Assembly (NCBI GenBank): GCA_963783445.1
Contig: CAWANP010000003.1
Coordinates: 310,001 to 374,000, forward strand
Reading direction: 5' to 3'
Length of the DNA stretch: 64,000 nucleotides
From: CAWANP01 sp963783445
Lineage (GTDB): Bacteria; Chloroflexota; Anaerolineae; JAAYZQ01
Part shown: positions 1-9,898 of the stretch, one piece after another
Layout of the letters: every line of letters begins with the position of its first letter
How positions within the stretch are numbered: the first letter of the stretch is position 1
The notes under the pieces: model-generated
What the model was told of the DNA's origin: nothing
Database searches by the model: none
What the model saw: only the letters and a program-made list of their open reading frames with translations
Program-made: the position numbers and the translations under genes

Positions 1-1493
1 TGGCCCAGCATCTCGTTGAAAAGCCTGGGTGTCAAGGTCGGAAGGTAGCGCGCCAGTCGGCTCTTGACCTCCTCGCGAGGCATACCAGCCCGCAGGGGAA
101 ACTGGCGATGGTAGGCGGCCAAGAGGGCCTGCATCCGTTCCCTCTGCGAACCCCAGCCCGAGCGGCTAATCAGAAAGCTGGAATCCGAATAGGTGAAGGC
201 AGGCTTTGAACCATCGAGTACCAGGGCCTGGCCCTCCTCTACGAGCAATAGCAGTGAATCCTTTGCTTGCTGCCGCGCGAGACTTGCTTGGCCTAGCAGA
301 TCTCGCACCTCACATGGCTGATATCTCTCCAGAGCCTGCAACAGGATCTCCTCTGGCGAGCCGTGGGCCAGCGTCTCTAATCTTTCAAGCACCTCAGCCC
401 GGAAGCGACGATGGCGACGCCCAGGGAAGGGGTTGACGACGATGCCTCCGCCAACAGTTACGCTGGGTGATGGCCGGCGAATGATGTACCGATCGCCCTT
501 GACCAGGGCCACAGGCTTTTCCAGGCGGATTTGCACCCAGCCTTCGTCTCCGGGTGCCAGGACCTTCTCGCCAAGCAGACGTACCCTGGCTGGGGTCTCG
601 GCAGCCCCGCTAAAGAAATCTACCTCGGCATTGTGTTTCAGTGGGAGAGGCGAGTCCTCCAGGTAGCGCAGGTGGCAGTCTACCAGCGTCGTCGGTCGCA
701 GCCAGCCCGGCGTCGTTACGATGTCCCCACGAGTGACGTCGTCTATGCTCACTCCCGTCAGGTTGATGGCGGCGCGGCTTCCGGGTATGGCGTCCTCGAT
801 CGCCTGCTTGTGGGTTTGCAGCCCCCGGATGCGAGCTTTGAGTCCTGAAGGTTGGATCTCTACTTCTTGGCCGGTCTTGAGCGTGCCTTCACTGAGCGTA
901 CCAGTGACCACAGTACCAAAACCGGCAATGGTGAATACACGATCCACAGGCAGTCGAGGGCGTCCTATATCGCGGCGGGGTGCGCTCGTGGCCAGGTATC
1001 GGTCCAGTTCGGCCATCAACGTTTCGAGTCCCTCTCCCGTGCGTCCCGAGCAGCGCACCATGGCTGCCCCGTCCAGCACTGTGCCCTCCAACACTTCCAA
1101 AAGATCCGCTTCTACCAGCTCCAGCCAGTCTTCGTCCTCGGCCATGTCCACTTTGGTCAGCGCCACGATACCGCCTGGCACCTGGAGCAGATCAAGAATG
1201 GCCAGGTGCTCGCGGGTCTGGGGCATCACCCCTTCGTCGGCAGCTACCACAAAGAGAGCAGCATCTATTCCCCCTACGCCGGCCAGCATGTTCTTGACAA
1301 AGTCTTTGTGACCCGGTACGTCTATAATGCCGACCCGTTCGCCACTGGGCAATGTCAGCCAGGCGAAACCCAGGTCAATGGTCATCTCCCGCTCCTTTTC
1401 TTCCTTGAGCCGGTCTGGATCGATCCCGGTCAAGGCATGAACGAGCGTAGACTTGCCATGGTCCACATGACCTGCTGTCCCAATTACGCGCAT
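1..1493 (-). CDS. selB: Selenocysteine-specific elongation factor SelB (3' end missing)
   Basis: SelB is the GTPase that brings selenocysteinyl-tRNA to the ribosome at UGA codons followed by a SECIS element. Read from the ATG at 1493, about 497 codons stay open to the window edge; the family is usually around 630 residues, so the last winged helices lie outside. The N-terminus has the GTPase P-loop GHVDHGKS, then DVPGH (G3) and TKVD (G4), followed by EF-Tu-like beta-barrel domains with a VTGTL stretch. The gene starts 2 bases after the stop of the upstream coiled-coil gene, so the two are very likely cotranscribed. It implies that the organism makes selenoproteins; selA and selC are not in the window. 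Identification is confident from the G motifs combined with the SelB-type length and C-terminal extension. Confidence 0.93.
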   Translation of the reverse strand, partial: MRVIGTAGHVDHGKSTLVHALTGIDPDRLKEEKEREMTIDLGFAWLTLPSGERVGIIDVPGHKDFVKNMLAGVGGIDAALFVVAADEGVMPQTREHLAILDLLQVPGGIVALTKVDMAEDEDWLELVEADLLEVLEGTVLDGAAMVRCSGRTGEGLETLMAELDRYLATSAPRRDIGRPRLPVDRVFTIAGFGTVVTGTLSEGTLKTGQEVEIQPSGLKARIRGLQTHKQAIEDAIPGSRAAINLTGVSIDDVTRGDIVTTPGWLRPTTLVDCHLRYLEDSPLPLKHNAEVDFFSGAAETPARVRLLGEKVLAPGDEGWVQIRLEKPVALVKGDRYIIRRPSPSVTVGGGIVVNPFPGRRHRRFRAEVLERLETLAHGSPEEILLQALERYQPCEVRDLLGQASLARQQAKDSLLLLVEEGQALVLDGSKPAFTYSDSSFLISRSGWGSQRERMQALLAAYHRQFPLRAGMPREEVKSRLARYLPTLTPRLFNEMLG

Positions 1494-1495
1494 GA

Positions 1496-2689
1496 TTATT
1501 CCTTCTTGGGCCGCTCCTCGAGCATCTGGGTCATTTCACCCAACCACCGGCGCGATTCCTGGGTCTGGTAGGTGATCTGCGATTCCAGGAATTTCCACGC
1601 CGCCTCGATCTCTATCCAGTGTCGCTCCAGCCGACCTTCTAGTTCAAGAACCCGAGCGCCAGCCTGCTGGTTGTGTTTGGTCTGTTCGCCCCATTGATGG
1701 TCCCAACGGAGAAGCTCTTTTCTCCACCGCTTTTCGGTTTCTTCCTGGCTCTCCTCCAGTTGGCGTTTCTGACGTTCCTCGCTCAGGCGCTGCAATTCGG
1801 ATACCTGGGTTTGCTCTCGCCGGATCTGTTCCTGGAAACGCTCCACGTTGTTGACCACCTGGCGGTCCTGGCGGAATGCTTCCGTGAACTCCCGGATGCG
1901 GGCGGAATGCTCGTCCACCTTTTTTACCTGTACCTCCAGAGTCTCGATCCACTCTGCCATCTGGCGTTTAGCCTGTTCTGTTTCCAGCAATTGTCCTTCG
2001 ATAAACTCCCGTTGTGCCGATCGCAGTTGGGGAAACAGGTCTTTCAGCTCTCCTGTGTCCCGCTCCTGACGCTGCGTCACATCTTCGATCATCTGCAGGC
2101 GCGAACCCTGCTGCTCAATGCGCTTCAATGCCTCCAGCGACTCTTGCTGCAACCGGGCGATCCGCTTGGCATCCTGCTGGCGACCATCTTCCAGGAAGGG
2201 GATGCCACGTACTTTGTTCTCAACCTCCTGCTTGAGGGTGTTGAGTTCTTGCTGCATGTTCAGGGCCAACTCGCCCACACGACTCTGTTCCGCCTTGCGC
2301 AGGCCCAACTCTTCGGTGATGCGAGGCAGGACCTGTAGATCGCGACGAAGCTCGTTCAACGACTTGGAGACATTGTCTCGCTCGATGGCCCGGACGCGTT
2401 CCGCTTCCCGCGCCTGCTGCTGGCGGCGATCATCGGCCTGGGCGAACATCTGTACTACTTCGTCTTTTAGCTGTTGCAGGGCCGACTCGAGCTGGGAGAA
2501 TCTGAGCAACTGGGCCTGCATGCTGACGACACGGCCTTCCAGATCCTTGATGAGGCGAGACTGATCTTGCAGTTCACCTTCCTGGCTTTCGACTCGTTGC
2601 TGCAGCCTGATGAGTTCCGCCTTGTCGCGGCGATGTTCCTCATCCAGCCAGGTGGTCATCTGGGTCAATTGGCCCACATCCATGCTCAT
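1496..2689 (-). CDS. Long coiled-coil protein of unknown function
   Basis: A 397-residue protein that is almost entirely charged heptad-like sequence rich in Gln, Glu, Arg and Leu, with no signal peptide or membrane segment. It should form a long, possibly multimeric coiled coil. No catalytic motif is visible and I do not recognise the family. The start at 2689 is supported by a strong ribosome-binding site (GGAGGAG) just upstream. It lies directly before selB with only a 2-base gap, but nothing in its sequence ties it to selenocysteine decoding. A structural or scaffolding role is the most that can be inferred. Confidence 0.75.
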   Translation of the reverse strand: MSMDVGQLTQMTTWLDEEHRRDKAELIRLQQRVESQEGELQDQSRLIKDLEGRVVSMQAQLLRFSQLESALQQLKDEVVQMFAQADDRRQQQAREAERVRAIERDNVSKSLNELRRDLQVLPRITEELGLRKAEQSRVGELALNMQQELNTLKQEVENKVRGIPFLEDGRQQDAKRIARLQQESLEALKRIEQQGSRLQMIEDVTQRQERDTGELKDLFPQLRSAQREFIEGQLLETEQAKRQMAEWIETLEVQVKKVDEHSARIREFTEAFRQDRQVVNNVERFQEQIRREQTQVSELQRLSEERQKRQLEESQEETEKRWRKELLRWDHQWGEQTKHNQQAGARVLELEGRLERHWIEIEAAWKFLESQITYQTQESRRWLGEMTQMLEERPKKE

Positions 2690-2841
2690 TGGTTACTCCT
2701 CCTAATGTCAGATGCTATCCCTGCGCAGGCTCCGTGGTGAGCCAGTCCCCCGGTATCGACGCGCCGACACGCGTGACAGAGCCCGGAGACCAGGTCTGCA
2801 GGAAAGCGAATTGCCACGGCTGTGGCCGCGGCTTTTGTCGT

Positions 2842-4257
2842 CTATTGGTGAATGTGTACCTGCGTACCGATGTCGGCCCAGTTGTACAATTGCTTGGCCG
2901 CCGCCTTGCTCAAGATGACGCAGCCATAGGAAGCCTTCTGGCCCAAGAGGCCTCCCCACATGATACTACCGTTGGGCCGGATGGGCAAGGCGTGGATACC
3001 GTTTTCGATGCCCTGGACCCAGTAGATGCCCAGCCAATAAGGCATCTTTAGGCGCCAGACCCTGGAGTAGGCCATCGGTATCTTGTCAAGCACCTGGAAG
3101 CGGCCCGTGGAAGTATCTCGCCCGCGGAGGCCGGTTGACACTTTCCAATTGTAGACCATCTTCTTGCCCTCCCAGACATACATGCGCTGCTTGGAGATGT
3201 CTATTTCGATCTTTTTGGAGAGGAGGTAGTCGACCCTGTCAAGATGCTGCTGCGCTTTCTCGTCATTGGGCCGGAGGGTCAGCGCCATCTCCAGGTCGGC
3301 TTTGGCTGGCTTGAACTTGACCGCTTCCTGCTGGGCAATACCCCGCTGGCGATAAGCTCGCCCCAGGAGGTCCACCACCTCCTGATCTTTGGGGAGCTGT
3401 TCACTAGCCTCGCTTAGTATCTCAATGGCCTCGGTCCAATTCTCTTTGCCCATAGCCACGCTAGCTTGGCCGCGATAGGCCACCGACAAGAGCCCAGTCA
3501 ACTCGGCTGCCAAAGGGGCATCATTGGGTGTCCGCCCAATTGCCTTGTGCAAGGAATCGAGGGCCACGGACCAGTCCTCCTGCTCGATGGCCTTCTCGCC
3601 CTTGTGATGGTAGCTATTGGTCAAGTATACGAAGGCATCGCTGTAGCCCTGGATACGCTTGTCGACCTGTTTGAAAGCCTTGATGGCCGCATCCCATTCA
3701 CCAGCATTGAAGGCTTCCCTGCCTGCCCGGTATCGGGTGGTCGTGTCCTGCCACAATAGGGAGCTCTCGTTTTCGGGATCCTGAGCAACAGCCTCATCAA
3801 ATTGGATCTGGGCCTCATCCTCTTGGCCAGCCTCTACCAGGGCCTGACCGTACTGCAGGTACGCTGTGCCGGACCACTGACGCACCTCTTCGCCGTGCAG
3901 ATCTACGGCCTGCATGATCGCGACGATCTCCAGAGCGCGGACCCAGGTTTCGTGCTCCAGCGCCCCTTCCAACTGAGGTATAAACTGGGCTGCAACCTCG
4001 CTAGGCATCAAGGTAGGTGTCGGGACAGGTGTGGGGGTGGCCGTTGCCAATGCCTTGGCGAGCACGGAGTCTTGCAGCCATGCAACCTCGCTGACCTCGG
4101 GAGTTTTGAACCATCCCTGCAAAGCGCCCAGAACCACCAGCAGAAAGGCAGCGACCAATACGGACAGGCCCAGTACCCAGCGCCGCAGCCCTCCTTCCCG
4201 TCTGCGTTTTTGGCGGGAACTAGAAGAAATCACCTCTTCTACATTGTTATTTAGCAT
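2842..4257 (-). CDS. Membrane-anchored TPR protein with C-terminal L,D-transpeptidase (YkuD) domain
   Basis: 471 residues. An N-terminal basic stretch and one membrane segment (about 25-47) anchor it with the rest outside. A Pro/Thr linker (about 75-88) follows, then TPR-like helical repeats (about 90-335), then a YkuD domain (about 345-471) that would cross-link peptidoglycan stem peptides through a catalytic cysteine. The active-site region has the upstream His (HALP) and Ser-x-Gly-Cys, but reads SYGCV where the family norm is SHGC(I/V) followed by Arg. The cysteine is kept while the neighbouring His is Tyr and the Arg is missing. A sigma-A promoter lies at 4292-4320. Function in the cell wall is likely; activity with the altered motif is uncertain. 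Confidence 0.85.
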   Translation of the reverse strand: MLNNNVEEVISSSSRQKRRREGGLRRWVLGLSVLVAAFLLVVLGALQGWFKTPEVSEVAWLQDSVLAKALATATPTPVPTPTLMPSEVAAQFIPQLEGALEHETWVRALEIVAIMQAVDLHGEEVRQWSGTAYLQYGQALVEAGQEDEAQIQFDEAVAQDPENESSLLWQDTTTRYRAGREAFNAGEWDAAIKAFKQVDKRIQGYSDAFVYLTNSYHHKGEKAIEQEDWSVALDSLHKAIGRTPNDAPLAAELTGLLSVAYRGQASVAMGKENWTEAIEILSEASEQLPKDQEVVDLLGRAYRQRGIAQQEAVKFKPAKADLEMALTLRPNDEKAQQHLDRVDYLLSKKIEIDISKQRMYVWEGKKMVYNWKVSTGLRGRDTSTGRFQVLDKIPMAYSRVWRLKMPYWLGIYWVQGIENGIHALPIRPNGSIMWGGLLGQKASYGCVILSKAAAKQLYNWADIGTQVHIHQ

Positions 4258-4291
4258 GATAGATCGTTATCTCCTGTCCAGCTATCGCCCT

Positions 4292-4320
4292 ATTATAACA
4301 CCAATTGCCCAAGTCTGCAA
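4292..4320 (-). promoter_or_regulatory. Sigma-A promoter for the L,D-transpeptidase gene
   Basis: On the minus strand TTGCAG (4315-4320) and TATAAT (4292-4297) are separated by exactly 17 bases. The start codon at 4257 is about 28 bases beyond the expected transcription start, with an AGGAG-like site between. Confidence 0.7.
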
Positions 4321-4498
4321 CCGCTAGGTCTTGCTAGTTCCACGCATCTTTGCCCAGAGATCGCGGAGAATGGAGAGAAGACTTGGAAATACTCGCATTT
4401 CCTTGAACCCTGCGCCTCGCTGAATTGCAGGCATCTGCTTGCAGTGAGTACTTTGCAGGCATGGCTGACCATCAAGTTGGCCCCCAGGTCCTGTCCCT
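4321..4498. other. Intergenic stretch between divergent promoters
   Basis: Between the minus-strand promoter of the L,D-transpeptidase gene and the plus-strand promoter of the sugar operon there is about 180 bases without a credible gene. A short inverted repeat (GGAAA near 4386 and TTTCC near 4399) is the only structure noticed. Nothing else is recognised. Confidence 0.5.
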
Positions 4499-4527
4499 TT
4501 GCGGTGAGACCCAAAGTAGGGTATAAT
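4499..4527 (+). promoter_or_regulatory. Sigma-A promoter for the GDP-sugar operon
   Basis: TTGCGG (4499-4504) and TATAAT (4522-4527) with a 17-base spacer. The ATG at 4526 overlaps the -10 box and so cannot be the translation start of the gene downstream, which supports the TTG at 4622. Confidence 0.68.
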
Positions 4528-4621
4528 GGGCCGCGCAGCGTGGGGAAGGAGCGCTCCATGGACGCAGCGCTTTGCAGGTGATCTAGATCCCACTCAGCGG
4601 ACCTATTTGCCGGAGGGCGTC

Positions 4622-5601
4622 TTGAAAGCACTCATCACCGGCATCTCGGGATTTGTGGGCAGCCATCTGGCCGAGTACCTGCTCGAGACCACCGACTGGG
4701 AAATAGCCGGCACGGTGTTTGGTCCCTACGGCAATATTGCCGATCTCTGTGGCCAGGTTGGAGCTATACCCGGCTGAACTCTCTCGCCTGGAAGTGATGA
4801 CCTTTGTTCTCGAGCAAGCGCAGCCGGATGTCATCTTTCACCTGGCCGCGCAGCCGTTGGTGTCCGCCTCGCACCGCGATCCGTGGGGCACGCTGGAGAT
4901 CAATATCCACATGCAACTCAATGTTCTGGAGGGGGTGTCCAGGGTCAGTCCCGATTGCCGGGTGTTGGTTGTCGGCTCTGGCGAAGAGTATGGGTTCGTT
5001 TCACCAAGAGATCTGCCTATTGACGAAGACACGCCTCTGCGTCCCTTGAGCGCCTATGCCATCAGCAAGGTGGCCCAGGATCTGCTGGGGCTGCAGTACT
5101 ATCTGACCCACAAGCTGCACGTGGTCCGGGTACGGCCCTTTAATCACATCGGCCCGCGCCAGCGCCTTGGCTTTGTGGCTCCGGATTTTGCCAGCCAGAT
5201 CGCCGCCGCTGAATTGGGGCTGCAGCCCCCCGTCATAGAGGTGGGCAATCTGGCAACACGCCGCGATTTTAGCGATGTGCGCGATGTGGTTCGCGCCTAC
5301 GTATCACTCATCACCTGCGGGGAGCCGGGGCAGGTGTACAATGTGGGTTCGGGGGAATCCCATGCCGTCCAAGAGGTGCTGGATATTCCTCCGGTCGAGG
5401 AGCAAGGTGCCCATTGAGGTGCGGCACGATCCAGAGCGGATGCGTCCGTCGGATGTACCAGAGGCGGTCAGCGACGTTACCCGGATCCGGGACCGTACCG
5501 GATGGCAGGCCGAGATCCCATTTGAGCAGAGCTTGGATGATATCATGGCATATTGGCGCGCTGAGATGAAAAAGCAACTGCTGGAGAATAGCCTGGGATA
5601 G
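4622..5601 (+). CDS. rmd: GDP-4-dehydro-6-deoxy-D-mannose reductase (two frameshifts)
   Basis: A short-chain dehydrogenase-type NAD-binding enzyme of about 325 residues once repaired. It reduces the product of GDP-mannose dehydratase to GDP-D-rhamnose (or an isomer) for glycan synthesis. Visible landmarks are the N-terminal ALITGISGFVGSHL nucleotide-binding loop, GSGEEYG, and the catalytic YxxxK in SAYAISK. The frame changes near 4759 (one extra G) and near 5389 (one extra C), after which the alignment to the family resumes exactly, so these look like sequence errors. The start is taken as TTG 4622, four bases after GGAGGG, because the upstream ATG lies in the promoter. The dehydratase gene follows after 5 bases. 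The exact sugar made cannot be told from sequence alone. Confidence 0.85.
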
Positions 5602-5606
5602 GATCT

Positions 5607-6566
5607 ATGACAAAGACAGCGCTGATTACCGGCATCACCGGACAGGATGGTTCCTATCTGGCCGAGTTTCTTCTGAGCCAGGGCTATGAGGTCGTTGGCA
5701 TGGTGCGTCGTTCCAGCACCGTAAATTTTGGGCGCATCGAGCACATCCAGGAGCGAGATCACACTGGCCCATGGCGATCTGCTGGATCAGACGTCGCTGA
5801 TCGACATCATGCGCGAACACCGGCCTGACGAGATCTATAACCTGGCCGCCCAGAGCTTTGTGCCGATCTCCTGGAAACAGCCCGTGCTTACCGGCGAGTT
5901 CACGGCCCTGGGTGTAACACGAATGCTGGAGGCCATGCGTACGGTCCTGCCCAAGGCCCGGTTCTACCAGGCTTCCAGCAGCGAGATGTTTGGCAAGGTC
6001 CGGGAGGTTCCCCAGAACGAAGAGACGCCCTTCTACCCCCGCAGCCCCTACGGCGTGGCCAAGGTCTATGGGCACTGGATCACGGTGAACTATCGCGAGA
6101 GCTATGACCTGTTTGCCTGCTCGGGCATTCTGTTCAACCACGAGAGCCCCCGCCGGGGCCTGGAGTTTGTCACCCGCAAGGTAACTCATGGTGCGGCTCT
6201 GGATCAAATTGGGCCTGGCCCAGGAGCTGCGCCTGGGCAACCTGGAGTCCCGGCGTGATTGGGGCTTTGCTGGCGACTATGTGAAGGCCATGTGGCTGAT
6301 GCTGCAACAGGATGACCCCCGACGACTATGTCGTGGGCACAGGGGAAACTCACTCGGTCCGGGAGCTGTGCCAGGCAGCCTTTGGCTATCTGGGCCTCGA
6401 CTGGGAAAACCACGTCGTGGTCGATCCCCAATTCTACCGTCCTGCCGAGGTAGACCTGCTGGTCAGCGATCCAAGCAAGGCCCGGGAAGAACTGGGTTGG
6501 GAGCCAGAGGTCTCTTTCGAGGAGTTGATTCAGATGATGGTCGACGCCGATCATGGTCGTACTTGA
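5607..6566 (+). CDS. gmd: GDP-mannose 4,6-dehydratase (three frameshifts)
   Basis: Converts GDP-mannose to GDP-4-dehydro-6-deoxymannose, the substrate of the reductase encoded just upstream. The repaired protein is about 318 residues, near the usual 320-370. The N-terminus has TGITGQDGSYLAEFLL, the mid-part has SSSEMFG and PYGVAK (YxxxK), and the C-terminal part has NLESRRDWGFAGDYV and the GTGETHSVREL signature. Three single extra bases break the frame near 5757, 6203 and 6315, the last in a run of five C. Each break leaves the family alignment continuous, so the gene is probably intact in the organism. It is the second gene of the operon that starts at 4499. Confidence 0.9.
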
Positions 6567-6603
6567 ATGGCAACCGTACGGGACAACACTGTAGGGAGGA
6601 TTC

Positions 6604-8029
6604 ATGACTGATATTCGCTTTGGCACCGATGGCTGGCGGGGCCGTGTCGCCGAGGACTATACTTTTGACAATGTACGCCGCTGTACCCAGGGTTTTGCAT
6701 CCTATATGCTGGCCCAGGGCAAGAGCGGCGAAGCAATCGTCGTCGGCCACGACAAACGGTTCGCCGCGGAGCACTTTGCCGCCGCGGTGGCCGAGGTGCT
6801 GGCGGCCAACGGCTTTCGTGTGTTGCTCACCGAGGGCGCTACGCCGACGCCCGTTATCTCTTATGCGGTGGTTGCCCAAGGGGCAGCCGGGGCAGTCAAT
6901 GTCACCGCCAGCCACAACCCGCCACTGGACAATGGCTTCAAGGTACGCGACGAGCATGGCGGCGCCATTGCCCCCGATGGCTTGGTAGAGATCGAGCGCC
7001 GCATTCCCGATATCGAAGGGGTCAAGCGCGTTGCCCTGGACAGACGCCCTGGCCCAGGGGACAGTGTCCTACTTTGACCCAGCGCCCGCCTACCTGGCCC
7101 AGATCGAGCGGCTGATCGACGTCCAGCCCATCAAGGATGCCGGGCTCACCGTGCTGGTGGATGCCATGTGGGGCAACGGCGCGGGCTGGTTCCCCCGGAT
7201 CTTGGGCGGCGGCAAGACGCGCATCGTCGAGATCCACGCCGAGCGCAACCCGCTCTTCCCGGAGATGAGCCGCCCCGAGCCGATCCCGCCCAACGTGGAC
7301 GTGGCCCTGGCCAAAGTACTGGAGATCGGCGCCGATGTGGCCATCATCAACGACGGCGATGCCGACCGGGTGGGCATCGGCGACGAGCATGGGCAGTTTG
7401 TCAACCAACTCCAGGTCTATGCCCTGTTGGCCATGTACTTCCTGGAGGTGCGGGGGGAGCGGGGGCCCATCGTCAAGACCCTGTCTACGACCTCCATGCT
7501 GGAAAAGCTGGGCAAGATCTATGATGTGCCCGTCTACCAGACCGGCGTGGGTTTCAAGTACGTGGCGCCCAAGATGCTGGAGACCGACGCCCTTATCGGC
7601 GGCGAGGAAAGCGGAGGCTATGCCTTCCGCGGCCACGTGCCCGAGCGGGATGGCATTCTGGCCGGTCTCTACATCCTGGACCTGATGGTGCGCATGGGCA
7701 AGACCCCATCGCAGCTCATCGAGCATCTCTACAGCCAGGTGGGCGCCCACTACTACGACCGCATTGACAGCCGTTTCCCGGCCGACCAGCGCGAGGCCAC
7801 GCGGCAGCGGATACTGGATGCCAACCCGGCCACCATCGGCGGCCTGGAAGTGACCGGCCTGGATACGACCGATGGCTTCAAGTTCGGCCTGGCTGACGGT
7901 GGGTGGCTGCTCATCCGCTTCTCGGGCACCGAGCCGATCCTCCGCGTTTACTGCGAGACGACGGAGGAGGACCGGGTCCAGGCGATCCTGGAGGACGGGC
8001 TGCGCATCGCTGGGCTGAAAGAGGACTAG
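6604..8029 (+). CDS. Phosphoglucomutase/phosphomannomutase family protein (one frameshift)
   Basis: An alpha-D-phosphohexomutase of about 474 residues that moves phosphate between C6 and C1 of a hexose. In this operon it could supply mannose-1-phosphate for GDP-mannose. The four family signatures are all present: the phosphoserine loop TASHNPP, the metal loop DGDADRVG, the sugar-binding GEESGGYAF, and the phosphate-binding RFSGTEPILRVY near the C-terminus. The frame shifts by one extra base near 7040, between domains 1 and 2. A GGAGG site precedes the ATG. Substrate preference (glucose or mannose) cannot be read from these motifs. Confidence 0.9.
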
Positions 8030-8055
8030 AGGCGGACTGCGAGCGGGATGAAATC

Positions 8056-8936
8056 GTGAATCTGGTTGACACCCACGCCCACCTGGACTTTCGCCAGTTT
8101 GACGCCGACCGGGAGGCCGTCATCGAGCGCGCCCAAGCAGCCGGTGTGGCAGCGATCGTCAACGTGGGGACCGACCTGGCCTCCAGCCGGCGGGCCGTCG
8201 CGCTGGCGGCGGAACACGAACAGATCTATGCCGCTGTGGGGATGCACCCCCACGATGCCAAGAAGCTGGATGGCGCGGCCCTGGCCGAGCTGCGCGAGCT
8301 GGCCCAGCAGCCCAAGGTCGTGGCCGTAGGGGAGATCGGGCTGGACTTTTACCGGGACCACTCGCCCCGGGACGTACAGCAGCGGGCCTTTCGGGCCCAA
8401 CTGGCCTGGGCTGCCAAGCTGGGCAAGCCGGTCATCATCCACGACCGCGATGCCCACGACGAGGTCATGGGCATCCTGGTCGGCTGGGCACAGGGCTGCA
8501 GGGCTCGCGCTCTGGCTGGCCGGCTGGGAGTGCTGCACACCTTTTCGGGCGACTGGAGCATGGCCGAGCGGGCCATCGAATTGGGCTTTTATATTTCGAT
8601 CTCGGGGCCGGTGACCTACAAGAACGCGCGACCGGCTGCCCGAGATTGTGCGGGCGCTGCCCCTGGACCGTCTCCTGGTGGAGACCGATTGTCCTTTCCT
8701 GACACCGCATCCCCACCGGGGCAAGCGCAACGAACCAGCCTACGTCCGGCTGGTAGCGAACAAGATCGCTGCCCTCAGGGGCATATCATTTGACGAACTG
8801 GCGGAGGCGACGACAGCCAACGCCCAGCGCCTGTTTGAGTTTGACACGCTGATCATCGAACCGGGAGAAGACAAGATTGAAGACGATCCCTTTACTGGGG
8901 CCGCTGGAAGCCGAGTCTGGAGCGGGTGGAGCGTAA
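8056..8936 (+). CDS. tatD: TatD family metal-dependent hydrolase (frameshifts)
   Basis: A TIM-barrel metal-dependent deoxyribonuclease-type hydrolase of about 292 residues after repair. It shows the first metal motif DTHAHLDF, the GEIGLDFY glutamate motif, IIHDRDAH, and the C-terminal ETDCPFL metal Asp followed by RGKRNEP. Start is taken as GTG 8056 because this is where family similarity begins. One extra base near 8622 breaks the frame, and removing a second extra base near 8911 restores a stop at 8934-8936. The 3' end overlaps the start of the next gene by about 60 bases, suggesting translational coupling. Confidence 0.87.
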
Positions 8937-9877
8937 ATGCGCGAGCCGGTGCATCCCGACTATCCGCAACTGACAGCGGTTCTGCAGCACCTGCTGGACA
9001 GTGGCGGCAAGCGCTTGCGCCCAGCCCTGGCCCTGCTGGCCGGGAGCTTTTATACGGCCGCCGGGTCTACATCCTCAGACAACTGGTATCCCTGGCCGCG
9101 TCGGTCGAGATGCTGCACACGGCTACCCTGGTCCACGACGATCTGATCGACGGCGCGTTGCTCGCGGCGGGGCAACGCCACGCTGAATGCCAACTGGAGC
9201 CCGGGCGCCACGGTTCTCACCGGCGACTATCTTTTTGCCCGGGCCGCTGCCCTGGCCGCCGAAACTGGCAACGTGCGGGTGATGACCATCTTTGCCGACA
9301 CATTGATGACCATCTGCAGCGGAGAACTGCGCCAGATCTTTGACCGGCGGGAACTGCCCAATCTCGGCGATGAGCAGTCCTGGCAGCTGCCCTGGACCAC
9401 TATGACCAGCGCATCCACGCCAAGACGGCTTCCCTCTTTGCAGCAGCCACCGAGGCGGCAGCGGTTCTGGGCGAGGCGCCTGAGGCCGAGCTGATCGCCC
9501 TGCGTGACTATGGCAATTTCCTGGGCATGGGCTTCCAGATCATGGACGATGTGCTCGACTTTCAAGGGGACGAGGGAGTCTGGGCAAGCCGGTGGGCAGC
9601 GATCTGCGGGAAGGGATCGTGACCCTGCCGGTCCTCTACTACCTGAGGGCTCACCCCGACGACGAAAAGGTGCTGGCTGTCGTGCGCGATGGGCGTGACG
9701 ACGGCCTGGTACACGAGGTCGTGGACGCCATCCGCGAGTCGGGAGCCGTGGACCAGGCTATGGAACGGGCGCGCGACTTCATCGTTCAGAGCAAGGCTGC
9801 CCTGGCCCCCTGCCCGAACGGAGACGCGGTCCATGATGTACGACCTGGCGGACTATACCGTTTCCCGGACAAAGTAA
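8877..9877 (+). CDS. Polyprenyl diphosphate synthase (many frameshifts)
   Basis: A trans-type isoprenyl diphosphate synthase, about 330 residues when repaired. It condenses isopentenyl diphosphate with allylic diphosphates to make quinone side chains or similar lipids. The substrate loop GGKRLRPAL, the first Asp-rich motif VHDDLID and the second MDDVLDF are all visible but sit in different frames. At least five single-base shifts lie between 8911 and 9600, both gains and losses. Start is read as TTG 8877, which gives a conventional family N-terminus. It is the most damaged gene of the region, yet every family block is conserved in order. Chain length is not predictable here. Confidence 0.82.
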
Positions 9878-9898
9878 GCCCCACCAAGCGGGGGGGAC

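Noticed and set aside
4250..4620. A small gene between the two promoters
   Set aside because: Open frames here lack ribosome-binding sites and overlap promoter boxes.
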